NCBI GenBank assembly: GCA_002416125.1
Contig: DIBU01000008.1
Location: 1-64,000, forward strand
DNA: 64,000 nt
Direction of reading: 5' to 3'
Source: Halieaceae bacterium UBA5044
GTDB taxonomy: Bacteria > Pseudomonadota > Gammaproteobacteria > Pseudomonadales > Halieaceae
Shown: piece by piece, positions 1-7,884 of the stretch
How the letters are laid out: every line of letters starts with the position of its first letter
Numbering within the stretch: the first letter of the stretch is position 1
Notes under the pieces: model-generated
Told to the model about the DNA's origin: nothing
Seen by the model: the letters and a program-made list of their open reading frames with translations, nothing else
The model's database searches: none
Program-made: the position numbers and the translations under genes

Positions 1-15
1 AACCCGCGATGAACC

Positions 16-48
16 AAAAAAAATGCCGCCCTTGTGAGGCGGCATTTT
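16..48 (-). terminator. Intrinsic terminator after tRNA-Lys
   Basis: Read on the minus strand, an 8-bp GC-rich stem (arms at 38-45 and 23-30, loop 31-37) is followed by a run of eight T residues (16-23 as A on the plus strand). It lies 8 bases beyond the CCA end of the tRNA, so it should end the tRNA transcript and any read-through from queC. Confidence 0.85.
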
Positions 49-55
49 CGGGTTA

Positions 56-131
56 TGGTGGGCCGTGCTGGATTCGAACCAGCGACCAATTGGTTAAAAG
101 CCAACTGCTCTACCAACTGAGCTAACGGCCC
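56..131 (-). tRNA. tRNA-Lys (anticodon TTT)
   Basis: A 76-nt cloverleaf reads on the minus strand. The 7-bp acceptor stem begins GGGCCGT and pairs with ACGGCCC, followed by the discriminator A and an encoded CCA at 56-58. The anticodon loop is CTTTTAA, giving anticodon TTT (lysine). The T-loop GTTCGAATC is canonical. It lies 75 bp downstream of queC with its own candidate promoter upstream and a strong terminator downstream. Confidence 0.96.
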
Positions 132-145
132 CGAAAGAGGAGCGT

Positions 146-173
146 ATAGTACGGATTTGGCAATAAAACTCAA
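146..173 (-). promoter_or_regulatory. Candidate promoter for tRNA-Lys
   Basis: Minus-strand TTGAGT (168-173) and TACTAT (146-151) are separated by 16 bp, and the tRNA 5' end follows about 15 bases later. An overlapping -10 alternative is TATACG at 143-148. Each hexamer matches the sigma-70 consensus at 4 of 6 positions. Its position in the queC-tRNA gap supports independent transcription of the tRNA. Confidence 0.5.
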
Positions 174-206
174 GGGGTTTTTACGCCAACGCCTGCAATA
201 ATCCCG

Positions 207-908
207 CTATGGCCGGTAACGCGTCGGGTCGGGAACCCCAGCCTGCAGAAATCCGTCGCGGCGCAGGCGGCAGGCGTCGCAGCGGCCACAGGCCAGGCCC
301 TGGTCCGTTGCCTGATAGCAGGAGACGGTCAGGGAGTAGTCGACATCATGTGCGATGCCAGCGGCAATGATCTCCGCCTTGGACAGGTGCATCAGCGGCG
401 TGTGGATGGTGAGCCTGTGCCCCTCCACGCCGGCCCGGGTGGCAAGATTGGCCATCTCCTCGAAGGCGGCGATATAGTCGGGCCGGCAATCCGGGTAGCC
501 GGAGTAATCCACGGCATTCACGCCAATGAAGATATCGCGGGCCTCCAGCACTTCGGCCCAGCCCAGCGCGATGGACAAAAACACCGTATTGCGCGCCGGC
601 ACATAGGTCACGGGTATGCCGGTAGTGGCTTCTTCAGGTACGGCGATCTCCGGGTCCGTGAGCGCAGAACCACCGATACTGTCGAGGTTCAGGGTGACAA
701 CCTTGTGCTGCACGTCCCCGGCAGCGGCGGAAACACGCGACGCGGCCACCAGCTCGGCGCGATGGCGCTGACCGTAGTCAAAACTCAGGGTATAGCATTC
801 GTAGCCCTGCCTCAGCGCCATCGCGAGCACCGTGGTCGAGTCCAGGCCACCCGACACCAGGATGACCGCGCGCCGCCCACGGCCGGGGCTCTCAGTGGCC
901 GGGCTCAT
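207..908 (-). CDS. queC: 7-cyano-7-deazaguanine synthase QueC
   Basis: This 233-residue protein converts 7-carboxy-7-deazaguanine to preQ0 with ATP and ammonia in the queuosine tRNA-modification pathway. The PP-loop ATP-binding motif SGGLDSTT lies about 18-25 residues from the start. The C-terminal zinc-binding cysteines (SCYQ, then CGRCDAC) are intact. The ATG at 906-908 was chosen because it places the PP-loop at the usual distance from the N-terminus; the open frame upstream (to 1094) only reads through queE in another frame. It overlaps the end of queE by 17 bp, so the two are probably co-translated. QueC acts directly on the QueE product, which fits their pairing at the end of the tol-pal operon. 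Confidence 0.95.
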   Translation of the reverse strand: MSPATESPGRGRRAVILVSGGLDSTTVLAMALRQGYECYTLSFDYGQRHRAELVAASRVSAAAGDVQHKVVTLNLDSIGGSALTDPEIAVPEEATTGIPVTYVPARNTVFLSIALGWAEVLEARDIFIGVNAVDYSGYPDCRPDYIAAFEEMANLATRAGVEGHRLTIHTPLMHLSKAEIIAAGIAHDVDYSLTVSCYQATDQGLACGRCDACRLRRDGFLQAGVPDPTRYRP

Positions 909-1587
909 CGTTCCACAGCAGTTTGTGCAGTTGCAGCTGCAGGCGTACAGGCAGGTTGTCAGCCAGTATCCACTCGGCGAGGTCGCGCCCGTGCAGCTGG
1001 CCATGGCTGGGGGAAAACAACACATCCGACACACGGCGGGCCAGGTCGTATTCGTCCAGTTTGAAGCGCGCCCACTCGTAGTCAGCCCGGTCACAAATCA
1101 CAAACTTGATCTGGTCGCGGGGGGTCAGGTACTGAATGTTGGCGTAGTCGTTCCGGTGAGCCTCTGCGGAGGCCGGTGTCTTCAGGTCGAGCACCTTCAC
1201 CACGCGCGCATCCACCTCCGCGACCGGCAGCGCCCCGGAAGTCTCCAGCGACACCTCGTAGCCTGCATCACACAGTGCGGCCAGCAAGGGCAGGCAGCTC
1301 TTCTGCGCCAGTGGCTCACCGCCGGTGACCGTCACAAAGCGGGGTGCAAAGCGGGCGACCTCGGCGAGCACATCCGAGAGTCCACGCTGCTCACCGCCAC
1401 TGAAGGCGTAGGCGGTATCGCAGTAGACGCAGCGCAGCGGGCAGCCGGTGAGACGGACAAACACGGTTGGCAGGCCTACCGTGCGCGCCTCACCCTGCAG
1501 GGAATAGAAGATCTCGGTGATCCGCAGCGTCGTTTCTGCGGCGGTATCAGCTGCGCCGCCGCCTGTGATGGATGCCAGGTATGTCAT
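892..1587 (-). CDS. queE: 7-carboxy-7-deazaguanine synthase QueE
   Basis: A 231-residue radical-SAM enzyme that contracts the ring of 6-carboxytetrahydropterin to form 7-carboxy-7-deazaguanine for queuosine synthesis. The N-terminal segment ITEIFYSLQGE and the 4Fe-4S motif CPLRCVYC (CxxxCxxC spacing) are diagnostic of QueE, and the TGGEP motif for SAM binding follows. The ATG at 1585-1587 was chosen because it lies just after the cpoB stop (13 bp gap) and leaves a short N-terminal leader before the conserved core; upstream starts would overlap cpoB. A start nearer the ITEIF segment cannot be excluded. It is followed by queC with overlapping ends. Confidence 0.94.
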   Translation of the reverse strand: MTYLASITGGGAADTAAETTLRITEIFYSLQGEARTVGLPTVFVRLTGCPLRCVYCDTAYAFSGGEQRGLSDVLAEVARFAPRFVTVTGGEPLAQKSCLPLLAALCDAGYEVSLETSGALPVAEVDARVVKVLDLKTPASAEAHRNDYANIQYLTPRDQIKFVICDRADYEWARFKLDEYDLARRVSDVLFSPSHGQLHGRDLAEWILADNLPVRLQLQLHKLLWNDEPGH

Positions 1588-1600
1588 GGTCTGACCGGGG

Positions 1601-2557
1601 TCAGTAGTTGTCGTTGATGAAGTCCTGCGCCAGCTTGACCGCCGCGCTGTTGGAGGCCCCATACTCGTTGATTACCCGATCGAGAAACTCCCGAGCCCGG
1701 TCGCGGTTACCTTTGGTGTAGTGAATCTTGCCGAGCTTGAACAGGGCATCAGGCACCTTGGAATCCGCGGGATACAGGTCCAGCAGCAGCATGAAGGACT
1801 GCCGCGCCGCCTCCACGTCCGGTGGCGTGGTGACCAGATAGAGTTCTCCCAACCAGTAGTGCGCGTTCGGCGTAAAGCGACCGGCCGGATAATCGCGCAG
1901 GAACTGCTGGAATGCGCTGACCGCCTCATCAAACTTCTGCTCGCGCACCAACCCATATGCCGCCTGGTAGGCCGCCGACTCGCCCGGTTGGGCCGCCGTC
2001 GGTTGGGCCGCAGGGGCGGACGCCGGAACAGACGCGGCCGGCGCCGAAGGGGAACCCGTTGAGGTCGCACCCTCGGTCGGCAGGGGCGCCACCTCATCAA
2101 CGCTGCCACCGGCCAGCAGGCTCAGGCGACGATCGATATCCAGGTAACGTTCCAGACTCTGGCTCTTGAGGGTTCGCAGCTCGTGGGCCTGTTCTTCCAC
2201 AATGCCATTAAGGCGCATGACTTCCTGCTGCAACTGCTGGACCTGCAGCATCAACTGCCCCGCGTTAGCGCCGCTGGCGGCAACGGGCGCCGGGGCCACG
2301 GTGGTGGCCGGGGCGGTGGACGCGGACTGCTCCGGCCTGGCCGAGGTGCCGATGCCATAGCTGGTTACCGGATAGGCCTGAGCCGGCTGTGCAGCCTGCG
2401 TGCCGCTGGCACTGGCCGGACGACCCTCGGAGGCTGCGCGCTCCGCCTCGAGGTCGATGTACTCCTGTGCCTGAGCCAGAACGCAGAACGGGCCGACCGC
2501 GAGGGCCAGCCCGTTTGCCAGCAGCGTTCGAGTGAACGCTTTGCCAAACAACAGCAT
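1601..2557 (-). CDS. cpoB: Tol-Pal cell-division coordinator CpoB (YbgF)
   Basis: A periplasmic 318-residue protein. It has an N-terminal signal peptide (residues 1-30, cleavage near AQA), a low-complexity Ala/Pro/Ser segment, a Gln/Leu-rich trimerising coiled coil (about residues 100-147), a second Pro/Ala linker, and C-terminal TPR repeats (about 195-318). This is the standard CpoB architecture. In E. coli, CpoB couples Tol-Pal outer-membrane constriction with PBP1B septal synthesis. It follows pal by 14 bp in the normal tol-pal order and precedes queE. Nothing looks truncated. Confidence 0.94.
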   Translation of the reverse strand: MLLFGKAFTRTLLANGLALAVGPFCVLAQAQEYIDLEAERAASEGRPASASGTQAAQPAQAYPVTSYGIGTSARPEQSASTAPATTVAPAPVAASGANAGQLMLQVQQLQQEVMRLNGIVEEQAHELRTLKSQSLERYLDIDRRLSLLAGGSVDEVAPLPTEGATSTGSPSAPAASVPASAPAAQPTAAQPGESAAYQAAYGLVREQKFDEAVSAFQQFLRDYPAGRFTPNAHYWLGELYLVTTPPDVEAARQSFMLLLDLYPADSKVPDALFKLGKIHYTKGNRDRAREFLDRVINEYGASNSAAVKLAQDFINDNY

Positions 2558-2571
2558 GCGCTACCCGCGCC

Positions 2572-3096
2572 TTACTTCAGCTCAACGCGGCGGTTCTGGG
2601 ACCAGTTGGCCTCGCCGGAACCGTAAGCGATGGGCTGTTCTTCGCCGTAGCTGACCGTTTCGATGCGGTAGCTGGCGATGCCGTTAACCACCATGTAGTC
2701 GCGAACCGTGTTGGCACGACGCTCGCCCAGCGCCATGTTGTACTCACGGGTACCGCGCTCGTCGGTGTGGCCTTCGAGGCGAACACTGCGGTCATTGGTC
2801 CGCAGCAGCGCGATGTGGGCGTCCAGGGCGGCCTGCGCCTGGGGCTTCAACGTGGAGCTGTCGTAGTCGAAATAGAACACGTTGCCCACAGCAGCAACGG
2901 CATCCTGCAGACGACGCTCAGCCATCGCGGCGTCCTCCATGGCAGCCCGCTCAGCGGCGGAGCGTGCCGCAGCTTCGGCGGCAGCGGCATCGGCGGCTGA
3001 AGAATCGTCTTTCGTGTCTTTGCTCGAACAGGCGGCCAGAAACACTGCCGCGAAGAGCAGGGTGAGCACCTTACCGGCAACAGTCAGTTGTTTCAT
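2572..3096 (-). CDS. pal: Peptidoglycan-associated lipoprotein Pal
   Basis: A 174-residue outer-membrane lipoprotein. It has a lipobox (LAAC) with lipidated Cys at about residue 23, an Ala/Glu-rich linker with heptad character, and an OmpA-type C-terminal domain. The domain contains the peptidoglycan-binding core GHTDERGTREYN and ends ANWSQNRRVELK. Pal anchors the outer membrane to peptidoglycan and partners TolB. An AAGGA ribosome-binding site precedes the ATG. It follows tolB after 49 bp containing an intercistronic hairpin, so it may also be expressed separately from tolB. Confidence 0.97.
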   Translation of the reverse strand: MKQLTVAGKVLTLLFAAVFLAACSSKDTKDDSSAADAAAAEAAARSAAERAAMEDAAMAERRLQDAVAAVGNVFYFDYDSSTLKPQAQAALDAHIALLRTNDRSVRLEGHTDERGTREYNMALGERRANTVRDYMVVNGIASYRIETVSYGEEQPIAYGSGEANWSQNRRVELK

Positions 3097-3137
3097 TGCT
3101 TTGCTTTCCTTCGGATAAATGATGACATTGGTTACAA

Positions 3138-3155
3138 GAGCCGCGTTAGCGGCTC
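3138..3155 (-). other. Hairpin over the tolB stop codon
   Basis: A perfect 7-bp stem (GAGCCGC at 3138-3144, GCGGCTC at 3149-3155) with a 4-base loop spans the tolB stop codon on the minus strand. It is followed by TTGTAA rather than a true T-run, so it is more likely an mRNA stability or partial attenuation element between tolB and pal than a strong terminator. Confidence 0.45.
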
Positions 3156-4447
3156 ATATACGGTGACCATGCCGGTTCACGGACATCGCCTTCGCGCGCC
3201 GGTAAACGGAATTTCACGCCTCCATCCACGGATACAGCGGCCAGAATGCCACGATCCCCAGACTTGGTGCCGTACAATACCATAGAGCCGTTGGGCGCGA
3301 TACTGGGACTTTCGTCCAGATCAGTACCCGTCAGGATCTGCAGACGGTTGGTGACCAGATCCTGCAGGGCGATATGAAACTGCCCGCCGGCCTGATGCAC
3401 CATCACCAGATTGCGACCGTCCTGGGCGACCCGCGCCCGGGCGTTGTAGCTGCCTTCGTAGGTCAGCCTTTCGGTAGCACCGCTACGCAGGTCGTACCGG
3501 TAGATTTGCGGGCGTCCGCCGCGGTCCGACGTGAACAGGATGGAGCGACCATCCGGCATCCAGGTGGGCTCGGTATCGATGGCGTAGTGTCGCGTCAACT
3601 GGGTCAGTTCGCGGGTGCGCAGATCCATCAGGTAGATATCCGGGTTGCCATCTTTGGATAGCACCATGGCCATGGAATTGCCGTCCGGCGACCAGGCCGG
3701 AGCACCGTTAAGACCGCGGAAATTGGTGAGCTGCACCCGGGCCCCCGTGGCCAGTTCCTGACGGTAGATAGCGGGTCGGCTGGTTTCAAACGAGACATAG
3801 GCGATGTGCTTGCCGTCCGGCGACCAGGAGGGCGCCATGATCGGCTCGCGCGACTCCAGCAGCACGATGGGGCGGGCCCCGTCGGAGTCGGACAGCGTCA
3901 GGCGGTAGAAGTCCTTGCCCCCGGGATTGCGCGTGACCGATACGTACAGCAGACGGGTGGCGAAGGCGCCCGGGATGCCGGTGAGCGTCTCGTACACCTC
4001 GTCGGCGACGCGGTGGGCGAGCATGCGGGCGTCGTTGACATGCCCCTCCTCGTAACCGCTCAGGACCCGAGCCTGACGATTGACATCGAAAAGCTCATAC
4101 TCAATGCGCATCTGAACCTGCCCGGTCACCGAGGCCCGACCAATCAGCACATACTCAGTGTTGATGGCCCGCCAGTCGCGGTAGAACACTTCCTGCTGTG
4201 TCGAGGGCCGGGCCAGCATATCGCCGCGCCCCACCGGATCGAACTGGCCGCTGCGCGCCAGGTCGTTGTCAATGACCTGCGCGACATCCTCGGGCGCCGT
4301 TCCACTGCCCTGCCAGGCAAACGGCACGACTGCAATGGCAGTGGGGTTATCCATGCCCTGGGTGATCTCAATCACCAATTCGGCCCGGGCGCTCGTCGTT
4401 GCCAGCGCGAACACAGTCGCGACCAGCACTGCTGTCAGGTGTTTCAT
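3146..4447 (-). CDS. tolB: Tol-Pal system translocation protein TolB
   Basis: A periplasmic 433-residue protein with a cleavable signal peptide (first 22 residues, ending SARA). It has an N-terminal alpha/beta domain (ITQGMDNPTAIAVVPF) and a C-terminal six-bladed beta-propeller. The repeated WSPDGK/PDG motifs are visible, for example PSWSPDGKHIAYVS, PAWSPDGNSMAMV and PTWMPDGRSILF. TolB shuttles between TolA and Pal. Its ATG shares one base with the tolA stop (TGATG), implying translational coupling. Length and motifs are normal for the family. Confidence 0.97.
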   Translation of the reverse strand: MKHLTAVLVATVFALATTSARAELVIEITQGMDNPTAIAVVPFAWQGSGTAPEDVAQVIDNDLARSGQFDPVGRGDMLARPSTQQEVFYRDWRAINTEYVLIGRASVTGQVQMRIEYELFDVNRQARVLSGYEEGHVNDARMLAHRVADEVYETLTGIPGAFATRLLYVSVTRNPGGKDFYRLTLSDSDGARPIVLLESREPIMAPSWSPDGKHIAYVSFETSRPAIYRQELATGARVQLTNFRGLNGAPAWSPDGNSMAMVLSKDGNPDIYLMDLRTRELTQLTRHYAIDTEPTWMPDGRSILFTSDRGGRPQIYRYDLRSGATERLTYEGSYNARARVAQDGRNLVMVHQAGGQFHIALQDLVTNRLQILTGTDLDESPSIAPNGSMVLYGTKSGDRGILAAVSVDGGVKFRLPAREGDVREPAWSPYMSR

Positions 4448-5262
4448 CAGTAACGTAGATCCTCTGGTCGGAATAACAGGCGGAAGCGCCTGAAGTTCTG
4501 TTCAAACTCACGGGGCGGCAGGTTCTTCAACTCCGGGAAGTTCCCGGCGCGCTCCACCGCGGCGATGGCCGAGCGGTCAAACGCCGTGTCGCCGCTGCTA
4601 CGCAGCACGCTGACACTGACCACCTCGCCCGTGGGTATCAATTGTATGGACAACAAAACCTCCATCCCGTTGCGCGCGGTGGGCGGCCGGCTCCAGCGCT
4701 GCTCCACCGTCTGTCGGATCAGTGAAGCATAGCTGGCCGCCAGCTCCGCTGCCGCCGCCGCAGCGCGCGCGGCCTGGGCTGCCGCCTCGCGCCGCGCGGC
4801 TTCCTGGCGTGCCTGCTCGGCCAGTTCCTGCGCCGTCGGCCCCTTGGGCTCCGGTTTGGGTTCGGGCTTGGGTGCCGGTTTGGGTTTCTCCGCAGGCTTG
4901 GGGGCTGGCTTTGGCTCCGGCTTGGGCTCGGGCTTGGGTTCCGGCTTCGGCGCGGGCTTGGGCTCCGGTTTGGGCTCCGGTTTTGGCACCGGCTTCGGCA
5001 CCGGCTTCGGTTCGGGCTTCGGTGGCGGCTTGGCCACAGGCTTGGGCTCCGGCTTGGGTGCCGGCTTCGGCTGGGCCTCGTTCATGGTCACCAGCGTTGC
5101 ATTGATCACCTTGGGAGCCGGCTTCGGCTTCACCACGCGCTCATCGGACAAGGTCCAGTTCGCGGTCAACAGAAAAATGACCAACCCGTGCAGGGCGACA
5201 GTCGCCAGCGCAGGGCGCACAATAATGCGCGGCGTGACCGGTTTGGCATACAGCGATGTCAC
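4447..5262 (-). CDS. tolA: Cell envelope integrity protein TolA
   Basis: A 271-residue inner-membrane protein with one N-terminal transmembrane helix (about residues 18-36) and a C-terminal TonB_C/TolA domain III with the usual SVLRSSGDTAFDRSA segment. The middle domain is unusual. Residues about 65-140 are an uninterrupted Pro-Lys/Pro-Glu repeat resembling the TonB spacer, and only about 40 residues (145-185) show the Ala/Glu/Arg helical composition typical of TolA domain II. TolA transmits the proton-motive-force signal from TolQR to TolB/Pal. Its start overlaps the tolR stop by 4 bp and its stop touches tolB. Identity is secure from gene order and the C-terminal domain. Confidence 0.93.
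   Translation of the reverse strand: MTSLYAKPVTPRIIVRPALATVALHGLVIFLLTANWTLSDERVVKPKPAPKVINATLVTMNEAQPKPAPKPEPKPVAKPPPKPEPKPVPKPVPKPEPKPEPKPAPKPEPKPEPKPEPKPAPKPAEKPKPAPKPEPKPEPKGPTAQELAEQARQEAARREAAAQAARAAAAAAELAASYASLIRQTVEQRWSRPPTARNGMEVLLSIQLIPTGEVVSVSVLRSSGDTAFDRSAIAAVERAGNFPELKNLPPREFEQNFRRFRLLFRPEDLRY
4843..5070 (-). repeat. Pro-Lys/Glu codon repeat inside tolA
   Basis: About 76 codons encode imperfect PKPEPK/PKPAPK units. At the DNA level this gives a tandem array of near-identical 6-12-mers of the form GGCTTGGGCTCC on the plus strand. The array stays in frame, and slippage would change spacer length without disrupting the gene. Confidence 0.8.
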
Positions 5263-5681
5263 TGCGGGGGCTCTGTCACCAGTCCAACGCTGGGTGCACC
5301 GGCTTCCTGCAGGGCGGCCATGAGCGTGACCACTTCACCGTAGGGCACCGCGCGGTCACCCCAGACCAGCACCGGCTTCTCGGGGCTGCGTCGCATCACG
5401 GCGCCGACGCGCTGGGAGATGGTGGCCAGGGTAAGCGCCTGCTCCTGCTCCTCCCCGAGGTTGAGGAACAGCTGGCCCGCACTGTCGATAGAGATAATGA
5501 GCGGCTCACTGTCCTGGTTCTCCACCGGGTCTGCGTCTGCCGTCGGCAGGTCGACCTTGACCCCCTGCATGAGCATGGGGGCGGTCACCATGAAAATGAT
5601 AAGCAGCACCAGCATGACGTCGATGTAGGGCACGACGTTGATGTCGGCCATGGCACGGTGTTTATCGCGCGATCTGGACAC
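5259..5681 (-). CDS. tolR: Tol-Pal proton-channel subunit TolR
   Basis: A 140-residue ExbD/TolR protein. It has a short cytoplasmic N-terminus (DKHRAMADINVVP), one transmembrane helix beginning YIDVMLVLLIIFM with the essential membrane aspartate of the proton channel, and a periplasmic domain. It works with TolQ as the motor energising TolA. It lies 8 bp after tolQ and overlaps tolA by 4 bp (ATGA). Length is typical. Confidence 0.96.
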   Translation of the reverse strand: MSRSRDKHRAMADINVVPYIDVMLVLLIIFMVTAPMLMQGVKVDLPTADADPVENQDSEPLIISIDSAGQLFLNLGEEQEQALTLATISQRVGAVMRRSPEKPVLVWGDRAVPYGEVVTLMAALQEAGAPSVGLVTEPPQ

Positions 5682-5689
5682 GGTGGCGG

Positions 5690-6400
5690 CTACCCTGCTT
5701 TGCGATCACGTGACCGGAGGGCGTAGGCCTGCCGGTAGAGGATGCTGGAAAACTCATCAACGAAGGTGTCGTAGCGATTCAGGAAGTTGTCCATGCGGTT
5801 GGAAAACCGGTTATAGGCCAGCACCGCGGGTATTGCGGCAAACAGGCCCATGGCCGTGGCAATCAGCGCTTCGGAAATACCGGGCGCCACCGTGGCCAGC
5901 GTCGCCTGGGTGGCATTGGCCAGGCCGCGGAACGAGTTCATGATGCCCCAGACCGTGCCAAACAGGCCGATATAGGGGCTGGTGGAGCCTACCGAGGCGA
6001 GAAACGACAGGTGCTTTTCCAGCCGCTCCTCCTCGCGCAACATGGCCACCCGCATGGCGCGGCGCGAGCCTTCGATGACGGCTTCCGAATCCATCTCAGA
6101 CTGCTTGGCCAGCCGCGAGAACTCCTTGAACCCCGCGCGGAAAATGCTCTCCATACCGACGATGAGTGCACCGTCCTCGGCGCGCTCGTTGCCCTCACGG
6201 TAGAGCTGGGAGAGGTCGATGCCCGACCAGAACCGTTCCTCGAAGTCGTACATGTCTTCGCGGCTGTTGCGGAAATAGATGAAGCGCTGAACGATCATGT
6301 ACCAGGAGGCCATAGAGGCGAGCAGCAGCGTGAGCATCACCAGCTTGACGGTGACACCCGCTTCCATAATCAGGTGAACAATACTTAATTGCGCTTCCAA
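5690..6400 (-). CDS. tolQ: Tol-Pal proton-channel subunit TolQ
   Basis: A 236-residue MotA/TolQ/ExbB-family inner-membrane protein. It has a hydrophobic segment near residues 15-40, a cytoplasmic loop, and two C-terminal transmembrane helices around the conserved SPYIGLFGTVWGIMNSF and ISEALIATAMGLFAAIPAV stretches that line the proton path. With TolR it converts proton-motive force into TolA movement during division. It is 15 bp downstream of ybgC and upstream of tolR. Confidence 0.97.
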   Translation of the reverse strand: MEAQLSIVHLIMEAGVTVKLVMLTLLLASMASWYMIVQRFIYFRNSREDMYDFEERFWSGIDLSQLYREGNERAEDGALIVGMESIFRAGFKEFSRLAKQSEMDSEAVIEGSRRAMRVAMLREEERLEKHLSFLASVGSTSPYIGLFGTVWGIMNSFRGLANATQATLATVAPGISEALIATAMGLFAAIPAVLAYNRFSNRMDNFLNRYDTFVDEFSSILYRQAYALRSRDRKAG

Positions 6401-6415
6401 GTGTCGGGCTCCCCC

Positions 6416-6829
6416 TCAGTGAACCTGCGCGCTGCGCAGGGTATCCAACATGATGCGTGGCAACCGCCGGGGCTTGAGTCCAGAGCGGTCAACACAGGCA
6501 ATCGTGACCTCTGCCGAGGCCAGTAACGCGTTGTCGAGACAGACCTCCTGCTGCAGGCGCATCGTGGCACCGCGCGCCTCCCGCAGGCGAACCTTAACCT
6601 GCAACTCATCATCCAGACGGGCCGGCCGGTGGTAGCGAACGGCCACGTCGTGCACCACGAACATCAGGTCGTGGTTGAAAATGTAGTCTTTGCCAAAGCC
6701 CAGGCTGCGCATGAACTCCGTCCGGGCGCGCTCCATGAATTTCAGGTAATTGACGTAGTAGACGATGCCACCGGCGTCGGTGTCTTCTATGTAGACGCGC
6801 AGCTTAATCGAAAATTCCGCCGTGCTCAC
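6416..6829 (-). CDS. ybgC: Tol-Pal-associated acyl-CoA thioesterase YbgC
   Basis: A 137-residue hotdog-fold thioesterase. The N-terminal signature VYIEDTDAGGIVYYVNYLKFMERAR holds the catalytic Asp of the 4-hydroxybenzoyl-CoA thioesterase family. YbgC hydrolyses acyl-CoA and has been linked to phospholipid enzymes at the inner membrane. It is the usual first gene of tol-pal. Here its start overlaps the ruvB stop by 4 bp (ATGA), tying the tol genes to ruvCAB in one transcript. Confidence 0.93.
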   Translation of the reverse strand: MSTAEFSIKLRVYIEDTDAGGIVYYVNYLKFMERARTEFMRSLGFGKDYIFNHDLMFVVHDVAVRYHRPARLDDELQVKVRLREARGATMRLQQEVCLDNALLASAEVTIACVDRSGLKPRRLPRIMLDTLRSAQVH

Positions 6830-7884
6830 GCGCTGTCGTCCTGATCAGGCTCCAATGGTAATTGTGCCACTTCCGGGTGGCTCGCAGCCGGCAGACCGAA
6901 GTGCAGGTAGGCACTGCGGGTGACCATGCGCCCGCGTGGGGTGCGCACCATATACCCCTGCTGGATGAGGTAGGGTTCCAGCACATCCTCAATCGTACCC
7001 CGCTCCTCGGATATCGCCGCGGCCAGGCTGTCCACCCCGACCGGGCCGCCGTCGAATTTCTCGATCATGGCCAACAGCAGGCGGCGGTCCTGGTGATCGA
7101 AGCCGCGGTGGTCGACACTCAGCATATCCAGCGCATGATCCGCCACCTCGGCCGTGATGTGACCGTCTGCCTTCACTTCCGCGTAATCCCGCACCCGCCG
7201 CAACAGCCGGTTGGCAATGCGCGGGGTGCCCCGTGCGCGGCGCGCGATTTCCATCGCGCCGTGGCTGTCCATGCCGATGCCGAGGATGGCCGCGGAGCGC
7301 GCCACGATCTGTGCCAGATCCTCCACCTGGTAGAACTCCAGGCGCTGCACAATGCCGAACCGGTCGCGCAGGGGAGAGGTCAGCAGGCCGGCGCGGGTAG
7401 TCGCACCCACCAGGGTGAACGGCGGCAAATCGAGCTTGATCGAGCGCGCGGCGGGCCCCTCACCGATCATGATGTCGAGCTGGTAATCCTCCATGGCGGG
7501 GTAGAGGATCTCCTCGACAACCGGACTGAGCCGATGAATCTCGTCGATAAACAGGACATCACCGGGCTCCAGGTTGGTCATCAGCGCCGCGATGTCGCCC
7601 GCCTTCTCCAGCACGGGCCCGGACGTGGTTTTCAGCGATACGCCCATTTCGTTGGCGATGATGCTGGCCAGTGTGGTTTTGCCCAGACCCGGCGGCCCGA
7701 ATACCAACGTGTGGTCCAGCGGTTCGCCTCGCCCTCGCGCAGCCTGCAGGAAGATGGCCATCTGGTCGCGCACCGCCGGCTGGCCGACATACTCGGCCAG
7801 CGATTTCGGGCGGATGGCGCGGTCCATGGCCTCCTCACGGTCACCCGTTGCCTGGGGCGCGATCAAGCGGTCGGTTTCAATCAT
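6826..7884 (-). CDS. ruvB: Holliday junction branch-migration ATPase RuvB
   Basis: A 352-residue AAA+ motor. It has Walker A GPPGLGKTTLA, Walker B LFIDEIHRL, sensor 1 in GATTRAGLLTSPLRDRFG, and a C-terminal winged-helix domain (HRGFDHQDRRLL through QGYMVRTPRGR). RuvB hexamers drive branch migration with RuvA. The start shares one base with the ruvA stop (TGATG). It precedes ybgC with a 4-bp overlap and is complete. Confidence 0.98.
   Translation of the reverse strand: MIETDRLIAPQATGDREEAMDRAIRPKSLAEYVGQPAVRDQMAIFLQAARGRGEPLDHTLVFGPPGLGKTTLASIIANEMGVSLKTTSGPVLEKAGDIAALMTNLEPGDVLFIDEIHRLSPVVEEILYPAMEDYQLDIMIGEGPAARSIKLDLPPFTLVGATTRAGLLTSPLRDRFGIVQRLEFYQVEDLAQIVARSAAILGIGMDSHGAMEIARRARGTPRIANRLLRRVRDYAEVKADGHITAEVADHALDMLSVDHRGFDHQDRRLLLAMIEKFDGGPVGVDSLAAAISEERGTIEDVLEPYLIQQGYMVRTPRGRMVTRSAYLHFGLPAASHPEVAQLPLEPDQDDSA

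Noticed and set aside
56..131. Integration (att) site in the tRNA-Lys gene
   Set aside because: No integrase, direct repeat of the tRNA 3' end or foreign-looking DNA is seen nearby; the 3' side has a normal terminator.
4843..5080. CRISPR-like or minisatellite array
   Set aside because: The repeats are in-frame Pro-Lys/Glu codons of tolA with no unique spacers of constant length.
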